Below the pieces are notes generated by a model, which did not search any database, was not told where the DNA came from, and saw only the letters and a program-made list of their open reading frames with translations. A stretch of 64,000 nt of DNA from CATQGW01 sp965262235 (lineage in GTDB: Bacteria > Chloroflexota > Dehalococcoidia > Bin125), in contig OZ253504.1 of assembly GCA_965262235.1 (NCBI GenBank), positions 124,001-188,000 on the forward strand, written 5' to 3'. This document shows, piece by piece, positions 9,801 through 21,975 of this stretch. How positions within the stretch are numbered: the stretch's first letter is position 1; the number at the start of each line of letters is the position of its first letter. The translations under genes were made by a program, and so were the position numbers.

Positions 9801-12283
9801 CCGGACTGGGACAGCTCAAACTCTGCAATCGTCGCGCGTCCTTGAGGGTTGTCGCGACCGTACAAGTAAGCAGCCCAGACATCCGGATGATTTGTCTTTC
9901 CTGTTTCCAGTTGGAGTCTTTCCTCTTCTGACAGAAGTTGACTGTTCACGTCAGCGAGCATCACATCGGCAAGCGATCGTCGCTCTGTGAGTAACTTGTC
10001 GCTGAAGTGCCTGATCAGGTCCCGGAAATGGTTCAGCTCAATGCCCGCTGCCGTCGCGGCCGCCTCGTGGCGGCTGTCGGAGAAGACGATCGTTTTGCGC
10101 GTTCCACCGTCTCGTCCCAGCTCCCGCATCAACGAGTCAAGCGCGACCTGGCTGACCCGGGCGAAACCGGTCCGCATCTCGCGAATTGGGCTCTGTACGA
10201 CGCCACGAAAGAAACGCTTGGGCCTGTTTTGTCTTCCTGCGGCGCAATTTGGGCAGCGTTCCGGCAGCGCAGGTACGTTGCGGCCTGCCTTGTCCGGTCC
10301 GACGGAGAGCATGGTCCCCGTTGCGTTAACGGCACTCCCTGCCCTCAGCAATCCATTGTGGGCCGAGTAGTGGGCCGGGATGAACTTTAGGACAACTCCG
10401 TCGTGCGTCCACTGTTTGGTGTCTGGATCAGGAAGCTGTGGGCGGTACCACATATAACGCTTGTAGATTCGATGGCTGACGAGCGGATGCAGCTGCGATG
10501 GGAATTCTGCCTCGTCGGTGGCGAGATAGTACGCACTCGCAGCTGACCGCGATTCAGGTGTCGCAGCGACCACACCACCCAGTGATTCCTCACCGCATTG
10601 GTCGCAACGCAGCAATTCCAGCACCCGCCCGCCGCATTGGCAAGTCGGTCGCGGTCGCAAATACAGCTTGCCGATCTGTCGATCCGGGTCGCGAGCCGCT
10701 GTGTCCACTTCGTTGCATGCCGGGTTACTACAGGCCCAGACGCCGGTGACATTGCGAATAAACATGTGCGCGCGAAATGTGATCCCGGCAGCGGCCCGCT
10801 CGCGTGCAGCGAGAGTGTTAAGGACGCCGGTCATCGCGGTTGAATCCGGATCGTGTGATCCGAACAGAGCCTTTTCAACGTGACTGAGTCGCGTGGCGCG
10901 GGGCGGCTCGCCGCAGCTGGCGGCTACGGCGTGAGCGAGGCGCTGCGCCTCACCGTCCGACACCTTTTGGTGCATCCCTTCACCCGAAGCGTCCGGATGT
11001 TGTTCAAATTGCGCTCGGTCAAGCGGCAGTGCGTCGCGTACGGACGGTGACAACGGAACAGTCGCACCTTCTATGATCGTGAATCGCGACGAAGGGACTC
11101 CGAAGAACTCTTGCAGGTAATGCGCGGCGTCGTTGCCCAGCGATGCGCTGGTTCCGACGCAGCGCAGCTGGGTAGAATCAGGGTCCAGATCCAGTCGCTG
11201 CAGCAGATTACGCAAAAGTAGCGCGACTTCGCTCCCGGCCGTTCCGCGTTGTTGATGCAGCTCATCGACAACCAGTGTGAACGCGTGCATTGGATCGGCC
11301 GCGAGCCACTTGCGGGTTTGTTCCCAGATCGGCTCTTCCAACCCTCGCATCAGCATTACATTCAGCATCGAAAAGTTAGACACGAGAATGTCAGGCGGGG
11401 TCGCGATCATGTCCCAGCGTGTGACCAGCTCACCGCGTGTCGGGTCGGGAAACTGATAGCGAACTGCAGGATCGGCGTGGCTCAGGCCGAGCTCCTGAGC
11501 GTCACGTTCCATCTCCCGGACTTCTCGCGACACTTGTTGCAGCACGCGTCGATCCCTTGAGTACATAGGGCTCACAACACGCGCACCACCGAGCGTTTCA
11601 CCGGTGTAGCGCCCGAAGTAGAATTGCGGACCGTTGCCATTGAGCTCCGCTGCGGCCCAGACCGCGCGCCGTAGTCTCGTGATCTGATCTTCGACCAGCG
11701 CGTTGGTCGGGTATAAGACCAACGCTCGCACCGCTGCCGGTCGGTCAGCAACTGGCGGTCGCAACGGCTGCCAATCGTCGCTTACCTGTGGATCCCACCA
11801 GCGATGCGGGGCGGATGCCGTTCTGGACCAAGACGGCTTGCCTTCCGCTTCCCGAAGCAGGCGGGCGAAGATCGGGAGCAGGAACGCCTCTGTCTTGCCC
11901 GAGCCGGTGCCAGCGATTACGACGGGATTCGTCACCTCACCATCGGCGAGCGAGGTGGAAAACGCGCGTGCCTGATGTTCACGGAGGGAGAATGACGCAT
12001 CAGTTGGTCCGAAGTCGGGAAACAGCATTCGCTCTAGTGATTCCGCCACCCACTCGCTTAGACCGCTGGCGGCGCAGACATCGGCGATCGAATCGCCCTG
12101 CGGATAGGGCAGCGATGGCTCCAGCAACGGCTCGCGGAAAATGATGCCTTCCGCTTCGAGCAGTTTTCGCCGTTCTTCCCGAATCGACTGAGTGCGAACC
12201 CAAAATGCCGTGTCGTAATAGCGCAGGTATGCGTCCTTCAGTTCCTGGTAGATTGACAGGGGTTGGCTGATCATTTGCTTCAT
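6851..12283 (-). CDS. Very large DEAD/DEAH helicase with DUF1998 C-terminus (Druantia DruE-like)
   Basis: About 1,810 residues from the ATG at 12283 (MKQMISQPLS), which lies one base after the TGA of the upstream gene, so the two are translationally coupled. Superfamily 2 motifs are clear: Walker A AGTGSGKTE near residue 125, LVLYPTNALVEDQ near 190, DELH near 345, GTSASLG, TTTMEVGVDIG and the arginine-finger motif QRVGRAGRQG near 1,170. Several Cys pairs suggest zinc ribbons (CSNPAC, CDQCGEE, CRRCS, CKPCG with CPVCG). The end carries CTASCPDCLRSYDNRW near residue 1,680, the typical DUF1998 cysteine cluster. Size, DUF1998 end and pairing with one ~1,140-residue protein match the layout of Druantia type III (DruH plus DruE). 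Other DUF1998 helicases (DISARM DrmA/B, DpdJ) are less similar in size or context. The Druantia assignment is inferred; the helicase assignment is secure. Confidence 0.85.
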   Translation of the reverse strand: MKQMISQPLSIYQELKDAYLRYYDTAFWVRTQSIREERRKLLEAEGIIFREPLLEPSLPYPQGDSIADVCAASGLSEWVAESLERMLFPDFGPTDASFSLREHQARAFSTSLADGEVTNPVVIAGTGSGKTEAFLLPIFARLLREAEGKPSWSRTASAPHRWWDPQVSDDWQPLRPPVADRPAAVRALVLYPTNALVEDQITRLRRAVWAAAELNGNGPQFYFGRYTGETLGGARVVSPMYSRDRRVLQQVSREVREMERDAQELGLSHADPAVRYQFPDPTRGELVTRWDMIATPPDILVSNFSMLNVMLMRGLEEPIWEQTRKWLAADPMHAFTLVVDELHQQRGTAGSEVALLLRNLLQRLDLDPDSTQLRCVGTSASLGNDAAHYLQEFFGVPSSRFTIIEGATVPLSPSVRDALPLDRAQFEQHPDASGEGMHQKVSDGEAQRLAHAVAASCGEPPRATRLSHVEKALFGSHDPDSTAMTGVLNTLAARERAAAGITFRAHMFIRNVTGVWACSNPACNEVDTAARDPDRQIGKLYLRPRPTCQCGGRVLELLRCDQCGEESLGGVVAATPESRSAASAYYLATDEAEFPSQLHPLVSHRIYKRYMWYRPQLPDPDTKQWTHDGVVLKFIPAHYSAHNGLLRAGSAVNATGTMLSVGPDKAGRNVPALPERCPNCAAGRQNRPKRFFRGVVQSPIREMRTGFARVSQVALDSLMRELGRDGGTRKTIVFSDSRHEAAATAAGIELNHFRDLIRHFSDKLLTERRSLADVMLADVNSQLLSEEERLQLETGKTNHPDVWAAYLYGRDNPQGRATIAEFELSQSGTARRLPWDDLAERLERKLIDLGVNPAGPSPDWAHWGLNNDAPWWEAYSPPANLTDAWTRRGSNASRLSHRRLVRSDPLTKSLYSALFDFTGRDFESIGLGWIEPVDLDPIPRLDLPGSTGEEVIRSSIRILGMVGNYPAARWFYGDDVMPAELRKYLAQVAEVHGKDSEQLCDGVQTVLMETGVVSPGWALQSERLIVVRWSVGDSEPMRCRRCSRIHLHGSGGVCTAKRCASTDLAVEEDMKSSRQTDWAGDYYEWLAGETPFRLRVEELTGQTKPLAEQRRRQRRFKGAFLPNNEHELTHGVDVLSVTTTMEVGVDIGSLRSVVMANMPPQRFNYQQRVGRAGRQGQPFSYALTVCRDQSHDDYYFNHPERITGDPPASPYLDLSRIAIVRRVVNAESLRRAFKSLPQSFDGGRNVHGQFGPSDSWADWRSRIEKWLQQAPDVDQIVARLCVHTKLTDQQRAGLIQWVRDELAAGIDQARENPAYHHEDLSERLANAGLLPMFGFPTRVRPLYRRAPEHGRDLEAAKVSDRAIELAISNFAPGSDVIKDKQKHTVIGFGDWTVQRDRAVPVSNPQGARRRIVSCKPCGAVQERDEEENDACPVCGTQAESFLMYEPRGFVTDFHPTEFDDRVERGPTASRPRLGFRPGTEPHYATRTAAISRFDAADVFTINDNHGALFALRRDGRRLIACDPGLYDDPPWGVSLNLDDAEFSAAIGAVRRTDALTITLDRLQLPTGVGPIATPPTSDGRLQPGLAALLSYSALLRVAAARHILDIRPEELDVGLQPTTVGDVLTQRIFFADDLANGAGYATYLGHEDVIQELLEAAAELGREFEQSNHADACTASCPDCLRSYDNRWLHPALNWRLALDVAELALGQALNEDRWLGRAGQAVDAFVAAYQGRLSSMNAGRLPAVRSSGSGRWVIFGHPLWSSDPASYTDAQRVADASAREQQATGVRAFDLFTFERLPSDVFGWLTPPN

Positions 12284-12284
12284 C

Positions 12285-15200
12285 TCAGGCGCCCCATCCC
12301 AGTGGTCCGAGTAGTGCGGCGATCCAGGCCTGGACGTGGGGTGGCACATCGCGATAGATCATCGTGTGGTCGCCCGGGGATTCCGGCAGCTCCCCGCTAC
12401 ATAGAATCAGCGCGCGCTCAAACAGTCCGGGGGGTCTCGCGCCGAACAAACAGGTCAGCCGCCGCGTCTCCGGGTCGTACGCCATGATGTGCTGCCCGAT
12501 TGCGGCGGCGCCTGCATACTTGGCGGTAGAGTTCCCGCATTCACGCATCACCCCGTCGGTATTGACCGCGTAGTGCGTAGTGTCTGACGTGATCCGGTAC
12601 GCGCCGGCCAGATTGGTCTGCTCTACTTCTCGCCACTTGTTTGACTTGGCGTCAAAGCGCTCGCGCTTCGTGTTGTCGGGGATGTACAGCTCAGGTTGAT
12701 TCATGAGGATGTTACGGATCGACGGCATCCGCTCCACGATCCGCCTTGGCGCGTCGAAGACCACGTCGACCTCAGCGATTCGGCCAATCTCAACTAGCAC
12801 GCCCGGGTCAGCGGCGGTCAATTCGACACGCTCTGGACGCGCGGGCGCTGCCGAGCGGATGAAGGCGCCTCCGCATCGCTCGACGGCCTCCAGCAGGGCA
12901 TCTACTATTTGCGGACTACGCCGACCAGTGAGAACTGCGCTGGTCCGGTCAGGCATCACGACCATCGCTGCTGGTGTCAGCGACCAACGACGCGGGTACA
13001 TCGAGCGAGCATCTACTTCCACATCGATGTGGCCGAGCCCGCGCAGGTTACGCATCGCCTCGTGCGGCGCAAAGCGTTCCGACTCGGAGTAGTCGATCAG
13101 CCGGCGGAAGGAATTCCAGGATCCCGCCTGGCTGACAACAAGCGCATCGAGGATCCGATCGAGGTCAGCGACGAACCTGCCGTCAGCGCCACCAACTCGG
13201 GAACGGGGCCCGGTGCCGTCGTTTGAAGGGGGATTGATCGAATCGAGGTGTCGATGGCCTGCCTCCGTTAGCTCCAAACGTCCCTTCTGCTCCGTAATAA
13301 ATCCTCGGCGACGGAACTCGCGCGCAAGTTCGATGCCTTGCTCGGTGGCCTCTCCAGATATGCGCTTAGCCAATGATTCGAGGGACCCAAACGGCTCCAT
13401 TCCTCCCCATGAATCCCGCAGATTCGCATCCGGTACAGCTCGTAGGCCTTCGTGTCGATTGAAAATCACGCCGCGCAAGGAGGTGGTTTTCTGCTCGCTC
13501 GGTTCTTCCGCGGACAGCGCTGCCCGGGGGTCGAAGTCAGGACTAGCGCCGTGCTCAAGACGCAGCTGCACTGGCGGATCGAGGTGCGCGGTTCGGCTCG
13601 AACGGAGCTTTAGGGCACGAGAGGTGAGATGAGCGCCACCGGCGGCAGCCGTAAGCACAACCCGGTAATTGCCGTCTTCCAGCCCGCGATCCGACAGCGG
13701 GATCCGTGCTTCTGCCTGGTGGGCGCCAAGGTCTATCGGCTCGTCACCGGTTCGACTCGATTGGCGGTAGAGCGTCACCCGAAACTCGCGGCCGGCGCCA
13801 TCGACGGCTAGCACAGCGGGCGCAGATGAAGCGTGCCAGCGACCATCGGACAGCTGCATGCCACCGTCGAACTCCACCTGAGTCCGCGAGCGAGGCCGTA
13901 GCGGCTCCAATACGCCGTCGGCCTGCTCCGGCAGCGAATGCAGCCGTATGCCGGTGATCAATGCCCAACCCTCTGGCAAGCCAGCGAGACCACTTTGGAT
14001 CACAGTGAACCCGGGTTCGGCTACCTGCTCCAGCACCCTGCACAGCTCACCGACTACGAGGCTGTCCGCTAACAGCAGGAGCTCTCTCCCGAGTTCCGTC
14101 CGTGCGGACTCTATGTACTGCTGATGTAACTGATCGAGCAACAGCACGGTGACACGGCGGCCCTGACGCGCTAGTGAGGTTCCACTGCCTTCCTGGGTGA
14201 GCTGCAAATTACCGGCCAGAGCCGAAACGAGCAATGCCTGATCGGCGACAGCGTCGCCGCGCGTCAGGCGAATCATGCCACCTGGATCGCGCAGAGCTGT
14301 GACATCTTCGCCGCCAAGGGTGTGGTACGCACCAAGGAGATCGTCAATGTCAGCCGTCTCACGCAACGCCAACATTGGCTCGAAAAGACGTTCGGGCGTG
14401 TCGAAATAGGTCGCCGCGATCAACGCGGTTAGCTCGCGCTGGTCATCGACCTCCGATACGGAATTGTCGCCGCGCCAATGCTCCAGTTCGGTGCATACGA
14501 TATCTGCGACGCGACGCCGGGCTTCGCCGCTACGACGCCACAGTGATTGCAAGTTGCCCATCCCGTGGCCCGGGATCCAGGCATTGAGCAACTCCTGCAT
14601 GTCCTCCCGGGCCACCTGTTGACCTGGATTGAACCGATAGGCAGCGAAGAACTCGGGCAACCGCGCTCGCTCCTCCGCGCGGATCAGCGCTTGCGAAATA
14701 GGAAGACTGATAAACCGCTGGTGTCCGAATGACATTGCGGTTGGCAGACCGCGCTGTCCTCCGGCCTCACCTAGCCAGAAGTTTAGGCAGTCCCAAAGGA
14801 AGAGGCTGTGCCGGCGGTACTCTTGCCCGATTCTCCCGCTCTGCTCAGGTGGTCGACCCAACAATTCAGCCAAGCGACCATAATAGTTAGTGGCCGCCAG
14901 ATCGTCATCCGAGCGCATTCGTTCAGCGGCCAATGAGAACAGGGCCAGCAGCGCGACGCATGACGGCGGCTCGTCATTGCCGGCTTGAGGACGGTTGCCA
15001 GGGTCACCCTCTGGCTCCCGGGCAGAATCAGTTCGCGTCTCACTGTTCCTCGTTACCCATTGGGCCGTCCGATCTTCATGCAGATCGAGCATCGCCGGCC
15101 CTCCGCGATCGAGGTCGAGCGTGCGTGCCACGGTCAGGCAGAGTGCTGCTTCTGTATCGCGGGAACGAAAATCGGCAGGTGGCCAAACCAAACCAGCAGC

Positions 15201-15701
15201 GCGCCGGAGTGTCTCCTCCTCGATGTCGAGATACACAGGTCTACCGGCGTGCTCAATTCCAAAGAAGACGTCCGCTATTGCCCGGTTCCAGCGTTCATAC
15301 GGTTCCCACACGAACCAGGCCGCGTCTCGTAACCTTTGGACCCTGAGGATGGCGCGAAGAAGCGCATCGGAAGACTCCGTTTCGCCCAGGCCGCAGTCAG
15401 TCATGAGCATTTTGCGGACTCGTGGGTCGTCCGGCGAATGACCGGTGATTGCCGACACCTGGGCAAGCAGTTTCAGAATCCCTGCTCCCAACCCCGCATC
15501 CATCCGAGCGCGCAACCTAGCCCAAGCTTTGTTGCGCTCATCGCGCAGTTCGTGCCCCTCCCAGTGCGCCAGTCGTTCATGGTCAGATGTAGACGCGACG
15601 CCGATTCGTTCTCGCAGCACTGCTCCCCCGAGACCACGGAGTCGATCAATCTCCAAACGAACTCGCTCCAAGTCCTGCGCTGCCAGTTCTCGCTCGAGCA
15701 T
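12285..15701 (-). CDS. Large uncharacterised partner of the DUF1998 helicase (DruH-like candidate)
   Basis: A 1,138-residue protein starting at ATG 15701 with GGGAAGGTG just upstream as ribosome binding site, ending TGA one base before the helicase start. I recognise no catalytic motif. The N-terminal third is helical and charged. The middle holds SLFLWDCLNFWLGEAGG and TVLLLDQLHQQYIESAR. Around residues 780-900 there are stretches that look like winged-helix DNA-binding segments (AREFRRRGFITEQKGRLELTE, split here only for description, and FRRLIDYSESERFAPHEA). The last ~250 residues may form another domain (AYRITSDTTHYAVNTDGVM). Size and coupling to a DruE-like helicase suggest a DruH-like role in an antiphage system, but this rests on gene order alone. 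Confidence 0.5.
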   Translation of the reverse strand: MLERELAAQDLERVRLEIDRLRGLGGAVLRERIGVASTSDHERLAHWEGHELRDERNKAWARLRARMDAGLGAGILKLLAQVSAITGHSPDDPRVRKMLMTDCGLGETESSDALLRAILRVQRLRDAAWFVWEPYERWNRAIADVFFGIEHAGRPVYLDIEEETLRRAAGLVWPPADFRSRDTEAALCLTVARTLDLDRGGPAMLDLHEDRTAQWVTRNSETRTDSAREPEGDPGNRPQAGNDEPPSCVALLALFSLAAERMRSDDDLAATNYYGRLAELLGRPPEQSGRIGQEYRRHSLFLWDCLNFWLGEAGGQRGLPTAMSFGHQRFISLPISQALIRAEERARLPEFFAAYRFNPGQQVAREDMQELLNAWIPGHGMGNLQSLWRRSGEARRRVADIVCTELEHWRGDNSVSEVDDQRELTALIAATYFDTPERLFEPMLALRETADIDDLLGAYHTLGGEDVTALRDPGGMIRLTRGDAVADQALLVSALAGNLQLTQEGSGTSLARQGRRVTVLLLDQLHQQYIESARTELGRELLLLADSLVVGELCRVLEQVAEPGFTVIQSGLAGLPEGWALITGIRLHSLPEQADGVLEPLRPRSRTQVEFDGGMQLSDGRWHASSAPAVLAVDGAGREFRVTLYRQSSRTGDEPIDLGAHQAEARIPLSDRGLEDGNYRVVLTAAAGGAHLTSRALKLRSSRTAHLDPPVQLRLEHGASPDFDPRAALSAEEPSEQKTTSLRGVIFNRHEGLRAVPDANLRDSWGGMEPFGSLESLAKRISGEATEQGIELAREFRRRGFITEQKGRLELTEAGHRHLDSINPPSNDGTGPRSRVGGADGRFVADLDRILDALVVSQAGSWNSFRRLIDYSESERFAPHEAMRNLRGLGHIDVEVDARSMYPRRWSLTPAAMVVMPDRTSAVLTGRRSPQIVDALLEAVERCGGAFIRSAAPARPERVELTAADPGVLVEIGRIAEVDVVFDAPRRIVERMPSIRNILMNQPELYIPDNTKRERFDAKSNKWREVEQTNLAGAYRITSDTTHYAVNTDGVMRECGNSTAKYAGAAAIGQHIMAYDPETRRLTCLFGARPPGLFERALILCSGELPESPGDHTMIYRDVPPHVQAWIAALLGPLGWGA

Positions 15702-15978
15702 GGCCGTTCACCTTCCCACGCCGTCAGTTCCCACTTGCAAACGTGCTCAGTCCGTTGGAGAAGATAGGACACAACGGCCGGAAGCTAAAGGCGAGACAGG
15801 AGTTGTTGCAGGTGGGGGAGCTTCGGCTCGGCTGGTTCTTCGACCGCGAACGCCGCCCAGATGAAAAGCGAGGATGCTGCTCCGCAGCAACACCGTGACG
15901 GCCCCGCCAGCGGACCGACGCCAGCTTCCTTCGCGGCGACTCTGTTAGCGGGGAACTTAAAGGCCCGGTCCGCTCGGA
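15702..15978. other. Spacer between helicase relic and partner gene
   Basis: About 280 bases containing the presumed promoter and ribosome binding site of the leftward gene starting at 15701. No gene seen. Confidence 0.4.
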
Positions 15979-16745
15979 CTAGATCGGCCGCCAGCGGTCG
16001 TCGGCGAGCAGTTCCATCGAAGCGGCCATCGCCGGACAGGCATACGCGGATTTCGACTTGACCCGCTCGGCGTCACCCTTACCGGCTGCGAGCCTCATCG
16101 CCAGGGCCAGCATCAAGTCGTCGCCGTTCTCGGGAGTTCGCCTTCGACTGCGACTGACTCTTCAGCTTCCGCGCAGACAGCTTGAGCGTGCCCGTCTGAT
16201 ACGTGTTCCAACATGCCATGATCACGACCCGCGCAGGCCTGGTCGTTCAGGTCCTCTGAGAGCGGCGCAAGACCTGGCACATCGCATAGCACGTGTGGTC
16301 GATCTCGTACCAGCAGATCGTCTGGAACACCATCAGGTTGAGACTGGGTTTGCAGCAGGCGCGGCTGGCATGTGAGCACATTGGCTCCCTGCTTGACTTG
16401 CTCGTCGACCCAAGCGTCGTCGCGGTCTGGCGCCTCCGGGCCGGGCTTCATTGGCTCTACCTTGAATCCATTGGGGGTCACGAATGCCGCCGTGCGACCG
16501 GTGATCTCGCACCTCCCATGGGCGAGGCAGACCAGCACTCGGCGACCTGCCGTTAGCTCGATTGCAACCGGGTGGAGCAGCATCTACCCTCTGAGAACGA
16601 GCGTGTCCTTAGTCAGCAGCGAAGACGCGGCGAGTACGATCTCCTTCTCCGGGTCAAACCCAGTCTCAGGACGGTTTGAGCCGCGGATGTAGTGCCAGCA
16701 GCGACTGCAGACATACGGGCAGAACCATCTTGTGCAAAGACAAGG
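15979..16745 (-). pseudogene. Decayed relic of an SNF2-like helicase C-terminal half
   Basis: Reading the minus strand in changing frames gives pieces that match the helicase at 48053-50392. Pieces in order: CLQSLLALHPR (versus YLQSLLAYPDG), ETGFDPEKEIVL (versus ETVFDPETENVL), LTAGRRVLVCLAHGRCEITG (versus LAGRRVLVYVTHTGTRDITG), WVDEQVKQGANVLTCQPRLL (versus WVAKQVAQGVDVLICHPRLV), then after a frame change WYEIDHTCYAMCQVLRRSQR (versus the FETDYSVYTMRQASRRSWR region), and finally DLMLALAMRLAAGKGDAE and MELLADDRWRPI before a TAG at 15979-15981 (versus DLLLALARKLVSAEEDAD and QLLVDGGWQ). Several frameshifts and stops show that it is dead. It is a relic of another copy of the conjugative element's helicase, in inverted orientation to the copy at 48-50 kb. 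Confidence 0.75.
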
Positions 16746-16819
16746 CGGGCTACTACCACCGCTGTGGTCAGGCGCCAACCATCAAGAGTTGTCAATTGCG
16801 TCCAGCTTAGTGGTCGGGC

Positions 16820-17544
16820 TTACAACGTGAGCGCTGACCCGAGATCGCGGAGCCGTTCGCGCCGCCGCCGGTAGTCTGGGACTGCCTGGGCCACGATTGC
16901 CCAGTACTCGGATGAGTGCCCGCGCACGCGACGATGAGCAAGTTCGTGTGCGATGACGTAGTCGACCATGGCCGGCGGTGCCATGATCAGCCGCCAGTTG
17001 AAGCGGAGTGTCCCGTCGGGGGCGCAGCTTGCCCAGCGCTTGCGCTGGTCCCGGATGAGAATCTCCTTGGGCCGAACGCCCAGCAGGCCAGCGATTCGGT
17101 CGACCCGCTGGGGGAGCTTCAATGCGGCGCGCTGTCGGTACCAGACCTCGAATGCCGCGCGGACGAGTTCGCTCTGTTGCTCGCCTTTCAGCGATTTCGG
17201 TACATCCACATCGAACTGCCAATGGTGAAAGCGAACCTCAACCGCTGAAGTGTCTGTCCCACGGATGGTGAGTCGAACTGAGCGACCGAGGTATGGCAGG
17301 GACTCTCCACTGACGAAGCGGCGGCGGGGCGGCGCTTGAGCGGCGACGCCGTCATGCCGGATGATCCACTTGGCCCGCTTGCGTACGGTGGCCTCCAGTT
17401 GAGCGGCCGGCGTGTCAACCGGGGCCGCGACGGTCACGATCCCTGGCGCGTCAACCGTGATTTCGACCGTCTTCTTTCGCCGAGGCCTGCGCGCGACGTG
17501 GTAGCGGATCGTGGAGTCGCCGAAGTGGACGACGCCTTCTTCCG

Positions 17545-17548
<4 letters not shown>
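16820..17548 (-). CDS. YgjP/SprT-like metallopeptidase (DUF45 family) in the type I RM operon
   Basis: A 242-residue protein. It has the zinc-binding HExxH motif in IAHELAHRRVRGHSSEYW near residue 205, preceded by the family pattern QRKRWASCAPDGTLRFNWRL. It is the DUF45/YgjP family of predicted zinc proteases, often found directly after hsdR in type I restriction operons. The ATG at 17548 overlaps the TGA of hsdR by four bases (ATGA), so it belongs to the same operon. Its role in restriction is unknown; a regulatory or turnover role on the restriction complex is plausible but not shown by the sequence. Confidence 0.85.
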
Positions 17549-20669
<3,121 letters not shown>

Positions 20670-20673
<4 letters not shown>

Positions 20674-21089
20674 TGTGACCCTGAGGAGTCGCGGATTAGC
20701 TGCAGGCTGGGTATGCCGTCGAAGTCGCCGTCGTGTGATGCCAACGGACAGTTCAGGAGCAATGCCGTCGCCGCGATCCAGGCGTCGGCCGTTGTGAGCC
20801 TGCGCCCGGCTGATTCTCGCTCACTGCGCAGCTCAGCCGAGATTGCCACGAGCTGCGGATTCGCCCAGATCACCTCGTAGGTGTCCAGGTGCAGCGCCAT
20901 CTCGTTCCGTCTCCTGGCTCCCCAATCATGCTTGGACGCACCGAACCGGATCTCCTCCAGCGTCTGGAACGATATGGTGAGGCGCTTCTCTCGCATCCGC
21001 TCGACGTAGAAGTCCGCGCGCGAATCGTTGTTGAAGAGAAACGACACGACGTTGGTGTCGACCAAGACAGGCGAAGCAACGTCCGTCAC
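20670..21089 (-). CDS. PIN-domain ribonuclease (VapC-like) embedded in the RM operon
   Basis: A 139-residue PIN protein. The acidic active-site pattern is visible: LVDTNVVSFLF (Asp), QTLEEIRFG (Glu), TTADAWIAATAL (Asp) and LASHDGDFDGI (Asp). The start is a GTG at 21089 that overlaps the TGA of the upstream gene as GTGA; its own TGA overlaps the ATG of hsdR. PIN proteins of this size are usually Mg-dependent RNases acting as toxins. Its position between hsdS and hsdR is notable because a toxin RNase inside a type I restriction locus recalls the PrrC arrangement, although PrrC itself is a different family. The upstream gene (21086-21931) is the natural candidate antitoxin. Confidence 0.88.
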
Positions 21090-21931
21090 GCGTCGCGAGC
21101 CTCCCGAATGCTGCGAACGAACGCATCGACATCGAACGGCTCCGTCGCCGTGACCATCTGCTTGGGATCGAACGCCTTCGGCGGCGCTTCATCCAGGAAG
21201 TCGTCCAGATCGAAGGGCTCCTGCCCGGAGGCTGTGGCGCGGAGTCCGTGGACTTCGACCGTGGTCCATCGGTCGTGATTGTTGAACCGCCCTTCGCCCC
21301 TGACTTCGACGTATTGCGTTGCCAGCCGAAGCATCTCTTCGGCGAGTCCCGTGTCGAATCGGAGTCGAACGTATCCACCGCTGAAGTCGTGCAGTTGGGC
21401 GGTTCTCCTGTCCCAATTCACCTCTCTCAACCAACCCATCAATCGGGCTTGCTCGCTGCCCGCCGTTGCGCGGCTGGCCGGCCTTCGTGGCTTGACCAGG
21501 ATCCTCTTTGGCTCCTCAGGACTGCCGAGATAGACACGTGATTCGTCGTCGAGACCTGCGGCGGCCTCGTAGAGGCAATCTGTCACCTGCGCCGGCAGCG
21601 TGGAGTCTTCTGTGCCATCCCAGTTTCGTATTGCGTCGATCGCTTGCGGTCCGTAGTTGTCGATTCGAAGCTGTTTGCCCTTGGAAGTCGCATAGGTCAG
21701 AGCCGCGCCGATAGATCCTTCGATGAGAGGCGCGATCTGGAGCTGGCTTTGCTCCCGAACCCACGCAGGTGGCTGCCCGGGGGTTGTTTCACGGTCGCCC
21801 AGGTGCTCGACCATCAGACGCATCGCCCGCGCCACACCCTCCAGTGCGCGAAGGAAATCGTCGAGGCCGCCTCCGTTTCGGGAGGGATCCCCCGAATCAT
21901 CGAGAGTGACGATCAGCGCGTTCTGTGTCAT
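21086..21931 (-). CDS. Unrecognised protein coupled to the PIN toxin, candidate antitoxin
   Basis: 281 residues from ATG 21931 (MTQNALIVTLDDSGD), preceded by GGGGGAGGC as a strong ribosome binding site. I do not recognise the family. The C-terminal quarter has a repeated acidic/aromatic motif, QEPFDLDDFLDEAPPK and TEPFDVDAFVRSIREA, of the kind that antitoxin tails use to wrap a toxin. The gene ends in TGA overlapping the GTG of the PIN gene. Gene order (partner first, PIN second, 4-bp overlap) is typical for toxin-antitoxin pairs, although 281 residues is large for an antitoxin. The function is inferred from context only. Confidence 0.6.
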   Translation of the reverse strand: MTQNALIVTLDDSGDPSRNGGGLDDFLRALEGVARAMRLMVEHLGDRETTPGQPPAWVREQSQLQIAPLIEGSIGAALTYATSKGKQLRIDNYGPQAIDAIRNWDGTEDSTLPAQVTDCLYEAAAGLDDESRVYLGSPEEPKRILVKPRRPASRATAGSEQARLMGWLREVNWDRRTAQLHDFSGGYVRLRFDTGLAEEMLRLATQYVEVRGEGRFNNHDRWTTVEVHGLRATASGQEPFDLDDFLDEAPPKAFDPKQMVTATEPFDVDAFVRSIREARDA

Positions 21932-21975
21932 GCCTCCCCCGATCGCCTCCGCCAAGTGTCGCAATTTGGCAAGGC

